Of a stretch of 64,000 nucleotides of DNA, positions 17,175 through 25,680 are shown in pieces. Both the position numbers and the translations under genes were made by a program. The stretch is taken from positions 1 to 64,000 of the forward strand of contig CALODV010000020.1 in NCBI GenBank assembly GCA_942492065.1, in the 5' to 3' direction. Origin of the DNA: G963665815 sp942492065. Lineage in GTDB: Bacteria; Cloacimonadota; Cloacimonadia; Cloacimonadales; JAIOQZ01. Position 1 is the first letter of the stretch. Each line of letters starts with the position of its first letter. A model generated the notes under the pieces. It had not been told where the DNA came from. It made no database searches and saw only the letters and a program-made list of their open reading frames with translations.

Positions 17175-18296
17175 ATGAAGAAATTTGTCATATTCTTAAT
17201 AGTTGCAGCATTGCTTGCGGCAGGATACTTCTATATTCTGAAACCACAGCTTGGAAAAAAGAAAATGAATGCTGTTAACGCTAAGATGTTTGGGATGAAA
17301 AAACGTGATGTAACAGTTAAAAAGGGTGAGATAACCGTTAAAATTGAAGAAACGGGTACTATACAACCTATCCGTGAGATCAATATTACGTCTCAGGTTG
17401 GTGGTAAACTTGTGCATTTCTATGTAGATGAAGGTGATTTTGTAAACAAAGGCGATCTGATTGCTGATATAGAACCTGACTACGAACAGTCTGCTTCTAT
17501 TTCTAATAAAAAAAGTTCTTACATCAGAGCAAAAATTGCAAAAAAGAATGCAAAAGAAGATTATGAGAACAATCTAAGCTTGTTCAAAGATAATTACATC
17601 TCAAAGAAAGAACTCGATGACTCCAAAGATGAGCTTGATCAGGCAATTATCAACTTTGACATTGCTGAACAGCAATACAACCTGGTTAAGGAAATTGAGA
17701 TTGAAGGCAATATTTCAAAAGTTTACTCTACTGCATCAGGTACAATTATTAAGAGACAAGTTGAAGAAGGCGAAATGGTAAGATCTAACATCGGATCTTA
17801 TTCAGAAGGAACTGTTCTTATTGTTCTGGCTGACCTTCAGCAAATGATTGTTAAATCATCAATTAATGAGATTGATATAGCAAAAATCAGCAAAAATCAG
17901 AAAGTACAAATTCAGGTCGATGCTTTCCCATATGAAAAATTCAGTGGTGAAATAAACAAAGTCTCAGCTATGGCTGTTTCAGAAAATAACGTAAAAGTAT
18001 TCCCTATTGAAATCCAGATTTCTAATTCTGATTCCAGGCTTAGACCGGGTATGAGTGCTAACGTTACAATAATTGGTGAAACAAGAAAAGATATTCTCGT
18101 TATACCAATAAGAGCAATCTTCTCAGATGGTGAAGGAAACGATATTGTTTACCAGATTAAAAGCGACTCGTTAACCGCTCCAACTGTTGTAAAAACAGGT
18201 CTAAACGATCTGTTGAAGGTTGAAATTGTATCAGGATTACAGGAAGGCGATAAGCTCTCATTATCAAAACCTGTTCGAAATCCTAGAAAAATGTAA
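17175..18296 (+). CDS. HlyD/MacA-type periplasmic adaptor (efflux RND/ABC adaptor subunit)
   Basis: 373 residues. An N-terminal membrane anchor (FVIFLIVAALLAAGYFYIL) precedes barrel-sandwich lipoyl half-motifs (ITSQVGGKLVHFYVDEGDFV; ASGTIIKRQVEEGEMV) that flank a helical hairpin. The C-terminal beta barrel (RLRPGMSANVTI) and membrane-proximal domain are typical. It links the inner-membrane ABC components to TolC. AGGAGATATAA site. The neighbouring genes are a TolC (upstream) and an ABC ATPase (downstream), as in MacAB-type systems. Confidence 0.9.
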   Translation: MKKFVIFLIVAALLAAGYFYILKPQLGKKKMNAVNAKMFGMKKRDVTVKKGEITVKIEETGTIQPIREINITSQVGGKLVHFYVDEGDFVNKGDLIADIEPDYEQSASISNKKSSYIRAKIAKKNAKEDYENNLSLFKDNYISKKELDDSKDELDQAIINFDIAEQQYNLVKEIEIEGNISKVYSTASGTIIKRQVEEGEMVRSNIGSYSEGTVLIVLADLQQMIVKSSINEIDIAKISKNQKVQIQVDAFPYEKFSGEINKVSAMAVSENNVKVFPIEIQISNSDSRLRPGMSANVTIIGETRKDILVIPIRAIFSDGEGNDIVYQIKSDSLTAPTVVKTGLNDLLKVEIVSGLQEGDKLSLSKPVRNPRKM

Positions 18297-18314
18297 AAGA
18301 AAAGGAGACACTTG

Positions 18315-19247
18315 ATGATTCAACTTCAAGATCTTGTAAAGGATTATGGAGATGTACGGGCTGTTGACCGTATCAATTTTGAAATCAGAAAAGGGGAAAT
18401 CCTGGGATTTCTCGGACCGAACGGTGCCGGTAAATCCACAACCCTTAAAACTTTAACCTGTTACCTGAGTCCGACATCAGGTAATATCTCAGTCGGCGAT
18501 TACAATATTATCGAACACTCTCAGCAAATCAGAAAAATGATAGGTTACTTACCTGAGAATAATCCGTTATATACTGATATGACTGTTTATGATTTCCTGA
18601 TTTTCGTTTCTGAAGCCAGAGAAATTCCTGCATCAGAAATTAAGCAGAACTTGAAAAGAGTTGTTCTCAAGACAGGTTTATCAAATGTAATCTCCAAACC
18701 AATTCACGCCCTCTCCAAAGGTTACCGTCAAAGAGTAGGTCTTGCTCAGGCAATTCTGCACAATCCGCAGATTCTTGTTCTAGACGAACCTACTACCGGT
18801 CTGGACCCAAATCAGATTATTGAAATCAGAGAACTGATTAAAGAACTGGGTAAAGACAAAACCCTTATTATCTCAAGCCATATTCTTCAGGAAGTTCAAG
18901 CTGTATGTGACAGAATTGTTATAATCGACAAAGGAAAAATTGTTGCTGACGGTTCTACTGAGCAGCTTAAATCAGGACATCAGGAAAAAACAACAATCAA
19001 ACTGGAAATCACGGGAGATCTCGAAAGTATCAACAGTACATTAGGACAAATCCCCGGTATTGATGTAGAAGTTGTTTCAAGCTCTGACTCCTCACACATG
19101 ATGAATCTTCATTATGGAGATAAAACTGACAGAAGAGCAGAAATTTACAACGTCATTAAATCTCAACCCTGGCAGCTGCTGGAAATGCAAAGAGAGAAAG
19201 TTTCTCTTGAAGATGTATTCAGATCACTTACAGGAAGGAGGGATTAA
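18315..19247 (+). CDS. ABC transporter ATPase, GldA-like
   Basis: 310 residues from ATG 18315; an in-frame TTG at 18312 is too close to the AAAGGAG site. Walker A LGPNGAGKSTTLK, signature LSKGYRQRVGLAQ, Walker B ILVLDEPTTGLDP and the switch His in ISSHILQE are intact. The C-terminal ~80 residues are the extension seen in NatA/GldA-type ATPases. It drives export by the permease that starts in the same TAATG (1-bp overlap). Confidence 0.93.
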   Translation: MIQLQDLVKDYGDVRAVDRINFEIRKGEILGFLGPNGAGKSTTLKTLTCYLSPTSGNISVGDYNIIEHSQQIRKMIGYLPENNPLYTDMTVYDFLIFVSEAREIPASEIKQNLKRVVLKTGLSNVISKPIHALSKGYRQRVGLAQAILHNPQILVLDEPTTGLDPNQIIEIRELIKELGKDKTLIISSHILQEVQAVCDRIVIIDKGKIVADGSTEQLKSGHQEKTTIKLEITGDLESINSTLGQIPGIDVEVVSSSDSSHMMNLHYGDKTDRRAEIYNVIKSQPWQLLEMQREKVSLEDVFRSLTGRRD

Positions 19248-19960
19248 TGTCTTATACACAATTACTTTCTAAAAAAGAATTCAAGGGATATTTCCAAAGT
19301 CCCGCCGCATATATTGTATTAATAGTATTCCTGGTTTATTCCGGATGGTTTTTCACATCCAGACTCTTTATAATTAATCAAGCTGAGTTGAGAACACTCT
19401 TTGAATACATCCCAATGATATTCCTGTTCTTCATCCCTGCTATTACAATGGGAACACTCGCCAGAGAAAAGAACTCCGGAACTATCGAGCTGCTTTCTAC
19501 TCTTCCTTTGAAAGAAAGCCATATTGTTCTTGGAAAATTCTTTGGAGCTCTCGGCCTTGTTACTGTAGGGCTGCTGTTCACATTGATACATTTTTTCACA
19601 ATAGTACTTCTTGGCAGCAATATTGATTTTGGTGCTATATTCACAGGTTATCTGGGTCTGTTCCTTCTGGGAGCATCATTCTCAGCGATCGGTGTGTTTG
19701 CATCATGTCTGACCAAGAATCAGATTATTGCTTTTATCATAAGCTTTATGATTGTTTTCTTTTTCTTCTCAGTAGAAGGGATGCTGATCTTCATGCCTGC
19801 GAGCATGACACCGTTTTTCCAGTATCTCAGTATAACTTATCACCTGCGTAATGTATCTCACGGAGTAATCGATACAAGAAACATTGTATATTTCGTTTCT
19901 CTGACTTTCTTATTCCTGAGACTCGCATTTTTCACCTTAGAAAGCAGAAAATGGAAGTAG
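19247..19960 (+). CDS. ABC transporter permease, GldF-like
   Basis: 237 residues, six predicted membrane segments (e.g. AAYIVLIVFLVYSGWFF, FIISFMIVFFFFSVEG). The motif LLSTLPLKESHIVLGKFFG is typical of ABC-2/GldF permeases. Start overlaps the stop of the ATPase gene (TAATG), a sign of stoichiometric coupling. In Bacteroidota the GldA-GldF-GldG trio is linked to gliding; here it sits with TolC and an adaptor. Confidence 0.9.
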   Translation: MSYTQLLSKKEFKGYFQSPAAYIVLIVFLVYSGWFFTSRLFIINQAELRTLFEYIPMIFLFFIPAITMGTLAREKNSGTIELLSTLPLKESHIVLGKFFGALGLVTVGLLFTLIHFFTIVLLGSNIDFGAIFTGYLGLFLLGASFSAIGVFASCLTKNQIIAFIISFMIVFFFFSVEGMLIFMPASMTPFFQYLSITYHLRNVSHGVIDTRNIVYFVSLTFLFLRLAFFTLESRKWK

Positions 19961-19969
19961 GAGTAGAGA

Positions 19970-21571
19970 ATGAGTGTAAACAGTAAACAATCTTTAATAG
20001 TTAACATTATTATCCTTGCAGCTATACTGGTTTTTGTAAACCTTATATCGCTGTCATTTTTCTATAGACTTGACTTATCTAAAGGAAAAGTATATTCACT
20101 ATCCAAAGCAAGTAAGAAGATAGTAGGTAAACTTGATGATAAACTTCTCGTTAAAGCATATTTCACTGAAAATCTACCTGCAGAATATGCAGATGCTTCC
20201 CGATACGTAAGAGACCTGCTCGGAGAGTATCAAGCATACTCAAAAGGTAAATTCAAATTCGAATTCATTGATCCAAGCAGTGAAGAAGCACTTAAGATGG
20301 AAGCGAGAAAAAATATGATCTCCCCTGTTCAGATGCGTGTTATAGAGGATGATCAGTTTGTTGTGCGCGAAGTTTATATGGGACTTCAGTTTAATTACAG
20401 AAACAAATCCGAAGCAATACCATTCATCCAGAATACTACCGGAATTGAATATGAGATTTCAAGTATGATCAAACGCGTAACAGCTATCGGGCTTAAAAAA
20501 GTTGCTTTCTTCGCTCCTGTTGACGAAGAGTTCCAACCTGTAAGACGTCAGAATCAACAGCCAATCACAGAACCCTTCGAGTCCATCAAAACAATGATAG
20601 CTAAAGATCATGAACTTCAGGAAACGGATCTTACTCAACCAATTGCACCTGATGTATCAGCTTTGTTTATCACAGGTGTAGAAGACTCCTTAACTAATCA
20701 ACAGCTATTTAATCTGGACCAGTTCATGATGAATAACGGAAACCTTGTTATTCTTCAGGATAGAATGATTGGTGATGTAAGAAACGGTATAGCGACTGAA
20801 ATCAAGTCAAATATATTTGATCTGCTTCAGAACTATGGTATAAACATTAAGAAAAATATTGTTGCCGATGCACAATGCGGTAAGATAACACTTTCTCAGA
20901 AACAGGGAATGTTTGTCAGAAATACTCCTGTTAGTTATCCTCCGTTCCCAATAATACTGCAGCAGGACTCTGATAATGTAATTGTCAAAAACCTGGAAGG
21001 TATCCAATTAATATATGTTTCGGAAATTGATACAACAAGAACAAACAAAGAACTCAACTTTGAACCCCTTCTGACGACTTCGCAATATTCAGGAACTGTA
21101 ATAGGACCTAACTATGACATCAGTTATTCAAAGTACCTCCAGCAGAACCTGAAGCTTATGCTGAATGAAGGACCTAAGGTCGTTGCCGGCATTTATACAG
21201 GTACAATCAAAAGTGTATACGGTCAGGCTCAGGAACTTGTCAGCGGAAACGGTAAAACAGAAAACAAAAATACCAGAATACTGCTTCTTGCAGATGGTGA
21301 TTTTGTGAAAGAAACAGGTGGTGCCGGTATCGAAAACAATATTAACCTGGTACTGAACTCTGTAGACTACATGGTTTCTGATGATGATCTTATTAATATC
21401 AGATCCAGAGAAGTAGAATTCAAACCTCTGAAAGAGATCTCAACAAGTTATAAGAGAACACTAAAAGTCGTGAATATAGCAGCTCCTTCATTACTATTGC
21501 TGCTTATAGGCTTGATCATATACAGAAAAGAATCTCAAAAAAGAAAAATGATAAGGGAGATGTATGAATAA
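19970..21571 (+). CDS. GldG-like ABC-associated periplasmic protein
   Basis: 533 residues. N-terminal membrane helix (VNIIILAAILVFVNLISLSFFY), large periplasmic part with the Gldg/ABC_transp_aux signature (YSLSKASKKIVGKLDDKLLV, FEFIDPSSEEAL), and a C-terminal helix (AAPSLLLLLIGLIIY) with a basic tail. Family members associate with GldF permeases; substrate unknown. GGAGTAGAGA site directly at the permease stop. Confidence 0.87.
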   Translation: MSVNSKQSLIVNIIILAAILVFVNLISLSFFYRLDLSKGKVYSLSKASKKIVGKLDDKLLVKAYFTENLPAEYADASRYVRDLLGEYQAYSKGKFKFEFIDPSSEEALKMEARKNMISPVQMRVIEDDQFVVREVYMGLQFNYRNKSEAIPFIQNTTGIEYEISSMIKRVTAIGLKKVAFFAPVDEEFQPVRRQNQQPITEPFESIKTMIAKDHELQETDLTQPIAPDVSALFITGVEDSLTNQQLFNLDQFMMNNGNLVILQDRMIGDVRNGIATEIKSNIFDLLQNYGINIKKNIVADAQCGKITLSQKQGMFVRNTPVSYPPFPIILQQDSDNVIVKNLEGIQLIYVSEIDTTRTNKELNFEPLLTTSQYSGTVIGPNYDISYSKYLQQNLKLMLNEGPKVVAGIYTGTIKSVYGQAQELVSGNGKTENKNTRILLLADGDFVKETGGAGIENNINLVLNSVDYMVSDDDLINIRSREVEFKPLKEISTSYKRTLKVVNIAAPSLLLLLIGLIIYRKESQKRKMIREMYE

Positions 21572-22496
21572 GAAGAACTTAATTTACATTGGAGTACTTG
21601 CAGTTCTGGTACTGATATATTTCTTATCAAAAGGACTGGTAAATGTAACAGAGAAGCAGATTGATTTTTTCTCTGCCGATTCAGTTCAAATTGAGAAAAT
21701 TGCGATGTCTTCTCCTGAAGGTGAGATTGAGCTTATGAAAAAAGACGGAGAATGGATTTTAACTAAGCCTATAAACTATCCTGCAGAATCTAATAGTGTA
21801 AACAACTTCTTTGACAAAGTTCTGCATGTAAAAGCTAATTCTGCCCCTTTAGCGGAAAGTGAACAATCTCTGAAGTTTTTCGGTATGGAAGACAGTGTTG
21901 CTACAAACCTGAAAATATATGGTTCCGGTGACAATCTTCTGGAAGATGTTTATATTGCTAAATCTAATAATTACAACTACTCTCTTGGCAGATATGCAAA
22001 CAGTCATGAAATACTTCAGCTCAATACACAGATTTTCACGCTTCTGACACCAAAGGCAGAAAGCTGGAGAAAGAGAGCTATTCTTGATGTTGAAAAAGAA
22101 GATATAGCATCAATAGGTGTTAAGTATTCTAGAAACGAGTACACTCTGACATCTACAGACACATTGTGGGTTTATAAAGACAAAGAGCAGGAATTCGGCA
22201 TTGATAAGCTGAATCAGCAGCTTCAGAAAGTATTCGGTGGAGTTCTTTTCGCCTCTTCCAGCCAGTTTCTTGATTACGGGTTTGATGAATACGCAGAGAG
22301 ATTCGAGAAACCGACATTGAGTGTTCAGATAAACCTCAGGAGTGGTGAAAATATCAATTTAACTGCTATTCACCTCAAAGAAGAGAACAACAGATTCCTT
22401 GTAATGAAGGATGGAAATACAGATCACCTCTTCTATCTTCCAAGAACATGGTCAGACAGGTTCACAAAATCATATAATCACTTCCAGCAACAGTAA
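21564..22496 (+). CDS. DUF4340 domain protein
   Basis: 310 residues with one N-terminal membrane helix (LIYIGVLAVLVLIYFLS) and a periplasmic beta-rich DUF4340 region (IEKIAMSSPEGEIELMKKDGEW, VNNFFDKVLHVKA). DUF4340 proteins regularly follow GldG-like genes, as here (8-bp overlap). It ends the operon and is followed at once by a strong terminator. Confidence 0.87.
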   Translation: MNKKNLIYIGVLAVLVLIYFLSKGLVNVTEKQIDFFSADSVQIEKIAMSSPEGEIELMKKDGEWILTKPINYPAESNSVNNFFDKVLHVKANSAPLAESEQSLKFFGMEDSVATNLKIYGSGDNLLEDVYIAKSNNYNYSLGRYANSHEILQLNTQIFTLLTPKAESWRKRAILDVEKEDIASIGVKYSRNEYTLTSTDTLWVYKDKEQEFGIDKLNQQLQKVFGGVLFASSSQFLDYGFDEYAERFEKPTLSVQINLRSGENINLTAIHLKEENNRFLVMKDGNTDHLFYLPRTWSDRFTKSYNHFQQQ

Positions 22497-22526
22497 ACAG
22501 TAACTAATTGCAAACAAATAGAATCG

Positions 22527-22556
22527 AAGGTCGGCTGAAAAGCTGACCTTTTTTTT
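22527..22556 (+). terminator. Rho-independent terminator of the TolC-ABC operon
   Basis: AAGGTCGGCT / AGCTGACCTT stem (10 bp, one G-U) with a GAAA tetraloop, followed by eight T. Confidence 0.92.
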
Positions 22557-22637
22557 CTGCAAAATGTTGAAAATTTCCTGAAATAAAGTCTTGACAGAGA
22601 AATCAAGAAATAATTGTTTGCTACTTGTATTTAATGT

Positions 22638-22712
22638 TCCTGAGTAGCTCAGTGGTAGAGCAGTTGGCTGTTAACCAATTTGTCGGGGGTTCAAATCCCT
22701 CCTCAGGAGCCA
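22638..22712 (+). tRNA. tRNA-Asn (anticodon GTT), copy 1
   Basis: 75 nt including the encoded CCA. Acceptor TCCTGAG/CTCAGGA, D-arm GCTCAGTGGTAGAGC, anticodon loop CTGTTAA with GTT at 22670-22672, T-loop TTCAAAT. A perfect TTGACA lies at 22591-22596, but a clear -10 element is not visible. Confidence 0.96.
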
Positions 22713-22731
22713 TTTAAATTACACCTTACGT

Positions 22732-22806
22732 TCCTGAGTAGCTCAGTGGTAGAGCAGTTGGCTGTTAACCAATTTGTCGGGGGTTCAAATCCCTCCTCAG
22801 GAGCCA
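22732..22806 (+). tRNA. tRNA-Asn (anticodon GTT), copy 2
   Basis: Identical to the copy 94 bp upstream, including encoded CCA. Followed by a run of seven or more T that may end the transcript. Probably co-transcribed with copy 1. Confidence 0.96.
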
Positions 22807-22809
22807 TTT

Positions 22810-23309
22810 TTTTGCCCAGTCGAAAACCTGAATACATTTCATTTTAGTTGATATATATTATAGAACAAACTTTTTCTTCCAAGAGATAAAACACTTCTGA
22901 ATTAATTATCAAAATTTGTACTTTAAAATCACAGTATGTTACTCAAATAACTATTTTCCATTCCTCTTTTTTTCTTGACTCATAGTTTATAATTATGTTA
23001 ATTGCAGTATTCTATGGTGAATAAATAGAAAAGTGCTAATAAGTGTGAGATTTTTTTCAGAAGAATGAAGATAAATGGCTATTGATGAAAATATGGATAT
23101 AAAACCACTTAGACTTATACGCATGTTGCAAACATAGCAAAAAGCAAAACTATGATCCCTTTGGATAATCTGAATTTAGACGAAAACAATGAGAAGTAAA
23201 GCAAGTGTAAATGTAATATACACGACATTTGGCGTATACAGCCCCTAAATGGAGGGTGTTAACGACAAAATTGTAGTGTACGGATACAGTATGTAAATTA
23301 GGAGGATAA
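22810..23309. other. Non-coding region with inverted repeats between tRNA genes and an orphan ORF
   Basis: 500 bp, AT-rich, no convincing gene. It holds a TTGACT/TAATTG promoter-like pair (22975-23004), a stem-loop ATGTT-GCA-AACAT at 23123-23135, and a CCCT/AGGG hairpin at 23243-23256 inside a more GC-rich patch (23221-23290). No integron attC core could be matched. The location downstream of tRNA genes would suit an integration boundary, but no integrase or att repeat is visible. Confidence 0.4.
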
Positions 23310-24602
23310 ATGAAGATCGAAGGTAAATTACTAGAAAAATTGAATGCAGTTGGAATTGAAATTGATGAAGCAGAAAGGGAATCGTTCACAGAAGAAGGTG
23401 AAACCTGTATTACCAAGTATGATGTAGCAAAGTTTCCTGTTGCAAGAGATTTTATTCCAATTGCTTTTGATGATAGAATTGAACTAGAAATCTTACTTAA
23501 AAGTGATTTTGAACACTTTAAATTCCTTGAAAATTATGAAGCTATATGGTCTCCAAAATTTAATGTTATTGAATGTGAATTAACACATGTACACCGCTTT
23601 GCTGGACCAAGAGGATATCTCATAAGAAAGCTCGCAAGAATATTTGATGCTGATTTAACGGAAGAAGATGAAAATCCGAGATTTGATTTTGAACAATCAG
23701 ATGCTGGTATCAAGGTTTCTATAGGAACTCCTAGTACAGAATATGCAATATTATTTGTGCTAAAAGAAAGGATCAGAAGAATTGAATTTGCAAAACGAAA
23801 AATTACAATTAGAATTGAGAACATAAGCATATCTAAGCACGACCAAGCTAGAAAAATATTGGAGAAAATCGGTAATTCTATACTCTTCAAGCTAGATATC
23901 TCTACAAACATTGGGTTAAAGCTTTCTGAAGATGTCAAAATTAGAAGAAAAATATTTATAAGAAATAGAATACTCTTTGAAGTTGATAAATCATTACCGA
24001 ACTATGAATATGATAAAGAACCTATATCATTATATTGGTATGCAAAATCTGCAAGAGAAATGCCTTTGCTTCAATTTCTAGCTTATTATCAAATATTAGA
24101 ATTTTATTTTCCAATTTTCTCGCAAAATGAAGCACATCAACAAATTAAAAACTTGATAAAAGACCCTAGATTCAATCCTAATAAAGATTCAGATATTACA
24201 AAAATTCTTTCTACAGTTACAACAAATAAACATCAAATCGGCTTCGGCTCAGAGTTAGAGCAGCTGAAAGCTACAATTAAAAATTGTGTAACCAATAGTG
24301 ACCTTAAGGAAATGATTGAGATTGATGATAATTTTGTTGATTTTTTGAAGAGTAAAAATTCTAAGAAAATTTCTAGTAAGAAAATAAACATTATGAACCC
24401 AAATTGTGATTTTATCTCTGATTGTTCAGAGAGAATTTATGATATTAGGTGTCGAGTAGTTCATACTAAATCATCTGAAAAAAACTATGACCTTCTTTTA
24501 CCATCATCACCAGAAATTAAATTTTTACATTTTGACATTTCGATACTTGAAATGATCGTAATAAAAGTGCTAGTTTGTACAAGTCGGTCTCTGAAAATTT
24601 AA
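23310..24602 (+). CDS. Orphan accessory protein with HEPN-like C-terminus
   Basis: 430 residues, no signal peptide or membrane helix, not assignable to a named family by eye. The C-terminal half contains a helical segment LLQFLAYYQILEFYFPIF. Near the end comes IYDIRCRVVHTK, which fits the R-x4-H motif of HEPN RNases preceded by a conserved acidic helix (CSERIYD). Many such large HEPN proteins act in phage defence or as toxins; that role is inference. GGAGGATAA site. Strong AT bias compared with flanking housekeeping genes and location beside tRNAs and a RAYT element suggest horizontal acquisition. Stands alone, with no antitoxin-like partner. Confidence 0.6.
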   Translation: MKIEGKLLEKLNAVGIEIDEAERESFTEEGETCITKYDVAKFPVARDFIPIAFDDRIELEILLKSDFEHFKFLENYEAIWSPKFNVIECELTHVHRFAGPRGYLIRKLARIFDADLTEEDENPRFDFEQSDAGIKVSIGTPSTEYAILFVLKERIRRIEFAKRKITIRIENISISKHDQARKILEKIGNSILFKLDISTNIGLKLSEDVKIRRKIFIRNRILFEVDKSLPNYEYDKEPISLYWYAKSAREMPLLQFLAYYQILEFYFPIFSQNEAHQQIKNLIKDPRFNPNKDSDITKILSTVTTNKHQIGFGSELEQLKATIKNCVTNSDLKEMIEIDDNFVDFLKSKNSKKISSKKINIMNPNCDFISDCSERIYDIRCRVVHTKSSEKNYDLLLPSSPEIKFLHFDISILEMIVIKVLVCTSRSLKI

Positions 24603-24783
24603 GGTATATAACACAGCTATCCATATACTAGGTCTTTATTTGTTTTCTTTGAGTCTATACGGTTCAGCTGTCTAGGCGATCTGAGTTTTAGATTGCTCTT
24701 GGCTCGTGGCATAGCCTGTCCATTATACCCATATTAAATTAAAATTATTACGAAATTGATGATAAAGATTATAAAGTTTCAAA
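24603..24783. other. Non-coding spacer before the RAYT element
   Basis: 181 bp, partly GC-richer (24661-24720) than the flanks. No ORF, terminator or tRNA recognised. Confidence 0.4.
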
Positions 24784-24870
24784 CCTTGCGAATGGTTGCT
24801 AGACCTTCGCAATGGTTGCCAAGTGGAGCACATTCTCACCATTCGCAAGGTCAAAAGACCATTGCGAAGG
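24784..24870 (+). repeat. REP-like palindromic unit, copy 1 (upstream of RAYT)
   Basis: Four 13-bp arms: A CCTTGCGAATGGT (24784), B CCTTCGCAATGGT (24804), A' ACCATTCGCAAGG (24838), B' ACCATTGCGAAGG (24858). A is the exact complement of A', and B of B', in interleaved order. Ends 24 bp before the transposase ATG. Confidence 0.92.
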
Positions 24871-24894
24871 TGGAAGAAAAAAAAGGAAACTAAA

Positions 24895-25431
24895 ATGATA
24901 TTTGAAAAAGGTAATTATTATCATCTTTATAATAGAGGTTGTAACAAAGAATTACTTTTTAGAGATGAATCAGATTTTGAAAAACTAATAAAAATAATGA
25001 AAGAATCAAAATATCAGTCATACTTAGAAATCTGTGCTTTTTCCTTAATGTCAAATCATTATCATTTTCTTGTAAAACAAAAAACAGATAATCCAGTTTC
25101 GAAGTGGATTCAATATATATTTAATGCATATTCGCAATACATAAATCATAAATACAAACGAACAGGAACATTATTTGAAGGAAGAGTTAAGTCAAAAATA
25201 ATTGAAAAGATAGAATATATGAGTAATATTGTTCATTATATTCACAACAATCCTAAAACTGATTTGTCAAAGAAGTATTGTTCAATTTCATATTTAGAGG
25301 ATAAAGATTTCATATCCAGAGATTTTTATCTGTTATTTTTTAACGATATTCAAAATTATAGAATTTCATTTGAAACATATTGTTCAAATAATCAGGAAGA
25401 AGAAATTGTATTTTGGTTTGATGAAAAATAA
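24895..25431 (+). CDS. REP-associated tyrosine transposase (RAYT, Y1/IS200-like)
   Basis: 178 residues. An HUH single-strand nuclease: His-x-His in MSNHYHFLVK (H55, H57) and catalytic Tyr115 in IVHYIHNNP, plus GTLFEGRVKSKII, all typical of TnpA_REP proteins. The longer frame from 24796 only adds translation of the repeat unit; ATG 24895 has AAAGGAAAC upstream and begins with the usual FEKGNYYHLYNRG. Flanked on both sides by the palindromic units it is expected to recognise. It probably mobilised or maintains these repeats (family knowledge). AT-rich like the preceding gene. Confidence 0.93.
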   Translation: MIFEKGNYYHLYNRGCNKELLFRDESDFEKLIKIMKESKYQSYLEICAFSLMSNHYHFLVKQKTDNPVSKWIQYIFNAYSQYINHKYKRTGTLFEGRVKSKIIEKIEYMSNIVHYIHNNPKTDLSKKYCSISYLEDKDFISRDFYLLFFNDIQNYRISFETYCSNNQEEEIVFWFDEK

Positions 25432-25436
25432 AAACC

Positions 25437-25455
25437 CCGAAGGTGTAAGAAAAAA
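25437..25455 (+). repeat. Truncated repeat-unit end just after RAYT stop
   Basis: The sequence CGAAGGTGTAAGAAAAA is the same as the end of unit 2 and its linker, so a fragment of a further unit directly follows the transposase gene. Confidence 0.6.
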
Positions 25456-25542
25456 CCTTGCGAATGGTTGATAGACCTTCGCAATGGTTGCCAAGTGGAG
25501 CACATTCTCACCATTCGCAAGGTCAAAAGACCATTGCGAAGG
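25456..25542 (+). repeat. REP-like palindromic unit, copy 2
   Basis: Arms A 25456, B 25476, A' 25510, B' 25530, all identical to copy 1. The linkers differ from copy 1 at a single base. Confidence 0.92.
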
Positions 25543-25554
25543 TGTAAGAAAAAA

Positions 25555-25640
25555 CCTTGCGAATGGTTAACAAACCTTCGCAATGGTTGGCAAGTGAAGC
25601 AGAATCTCACCATTCGCAAGGTAAAAGACCATTGCGAAGG
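25555..25640 (+). repeat. REP-like palindromic unit, copy 3
   Basis: Arms A 25555, B 25575, A' 25609, B' 25628 are unchanged, while the linkers carry several substitutions and one deletion. Arms therefore appear more conserved than linkers. Period to copy 2 is 99 bp. Confidence 0.92.
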
Positions 25641-25680
25641 TGGAAAATAAAACATTTTTGAAATAATTACAAAAAAGTAT

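Larger units (their letters stand above)
22636..22809 (+). repeat. Tandem direct duplication of an 80-bp tRNA-Asn block
   Basis: Positions 22636-22715 and 22730-22809 are identical and separated by a 14-bp spacer. Each copy holds a complete tRNA gene; identity extends a few bases beyond it on both sides. Confidence 0.9.

Noticed and set aside
23116..23300. Integron attC site before the HEPN-like gene
   Set aside because: Inverted repeats are present but no RYYYAAC/GTTRRRY core pair could be found, and no integrase or cassette array is nearby.
24796..24894. N-terminal extension of the transposase
   Set aside because: It is repeat-unit sequence read in frame; the ATG at 24895 has a ribosome site and begins the conserved domain.
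25456..25640. CRISPR array
   Set aside because: Only two adjacent 87-bp units without unique spacers and with internal palindromes; a third lies beyond the transposase gene.
25392..25655. ORFs on both strands across the repeat units (87 and 60 residues)
   Set aside because: They only translate the palindromic repeats (recurring LRNG/TIRKVK or QPLRR peptides); no independent start site or family.
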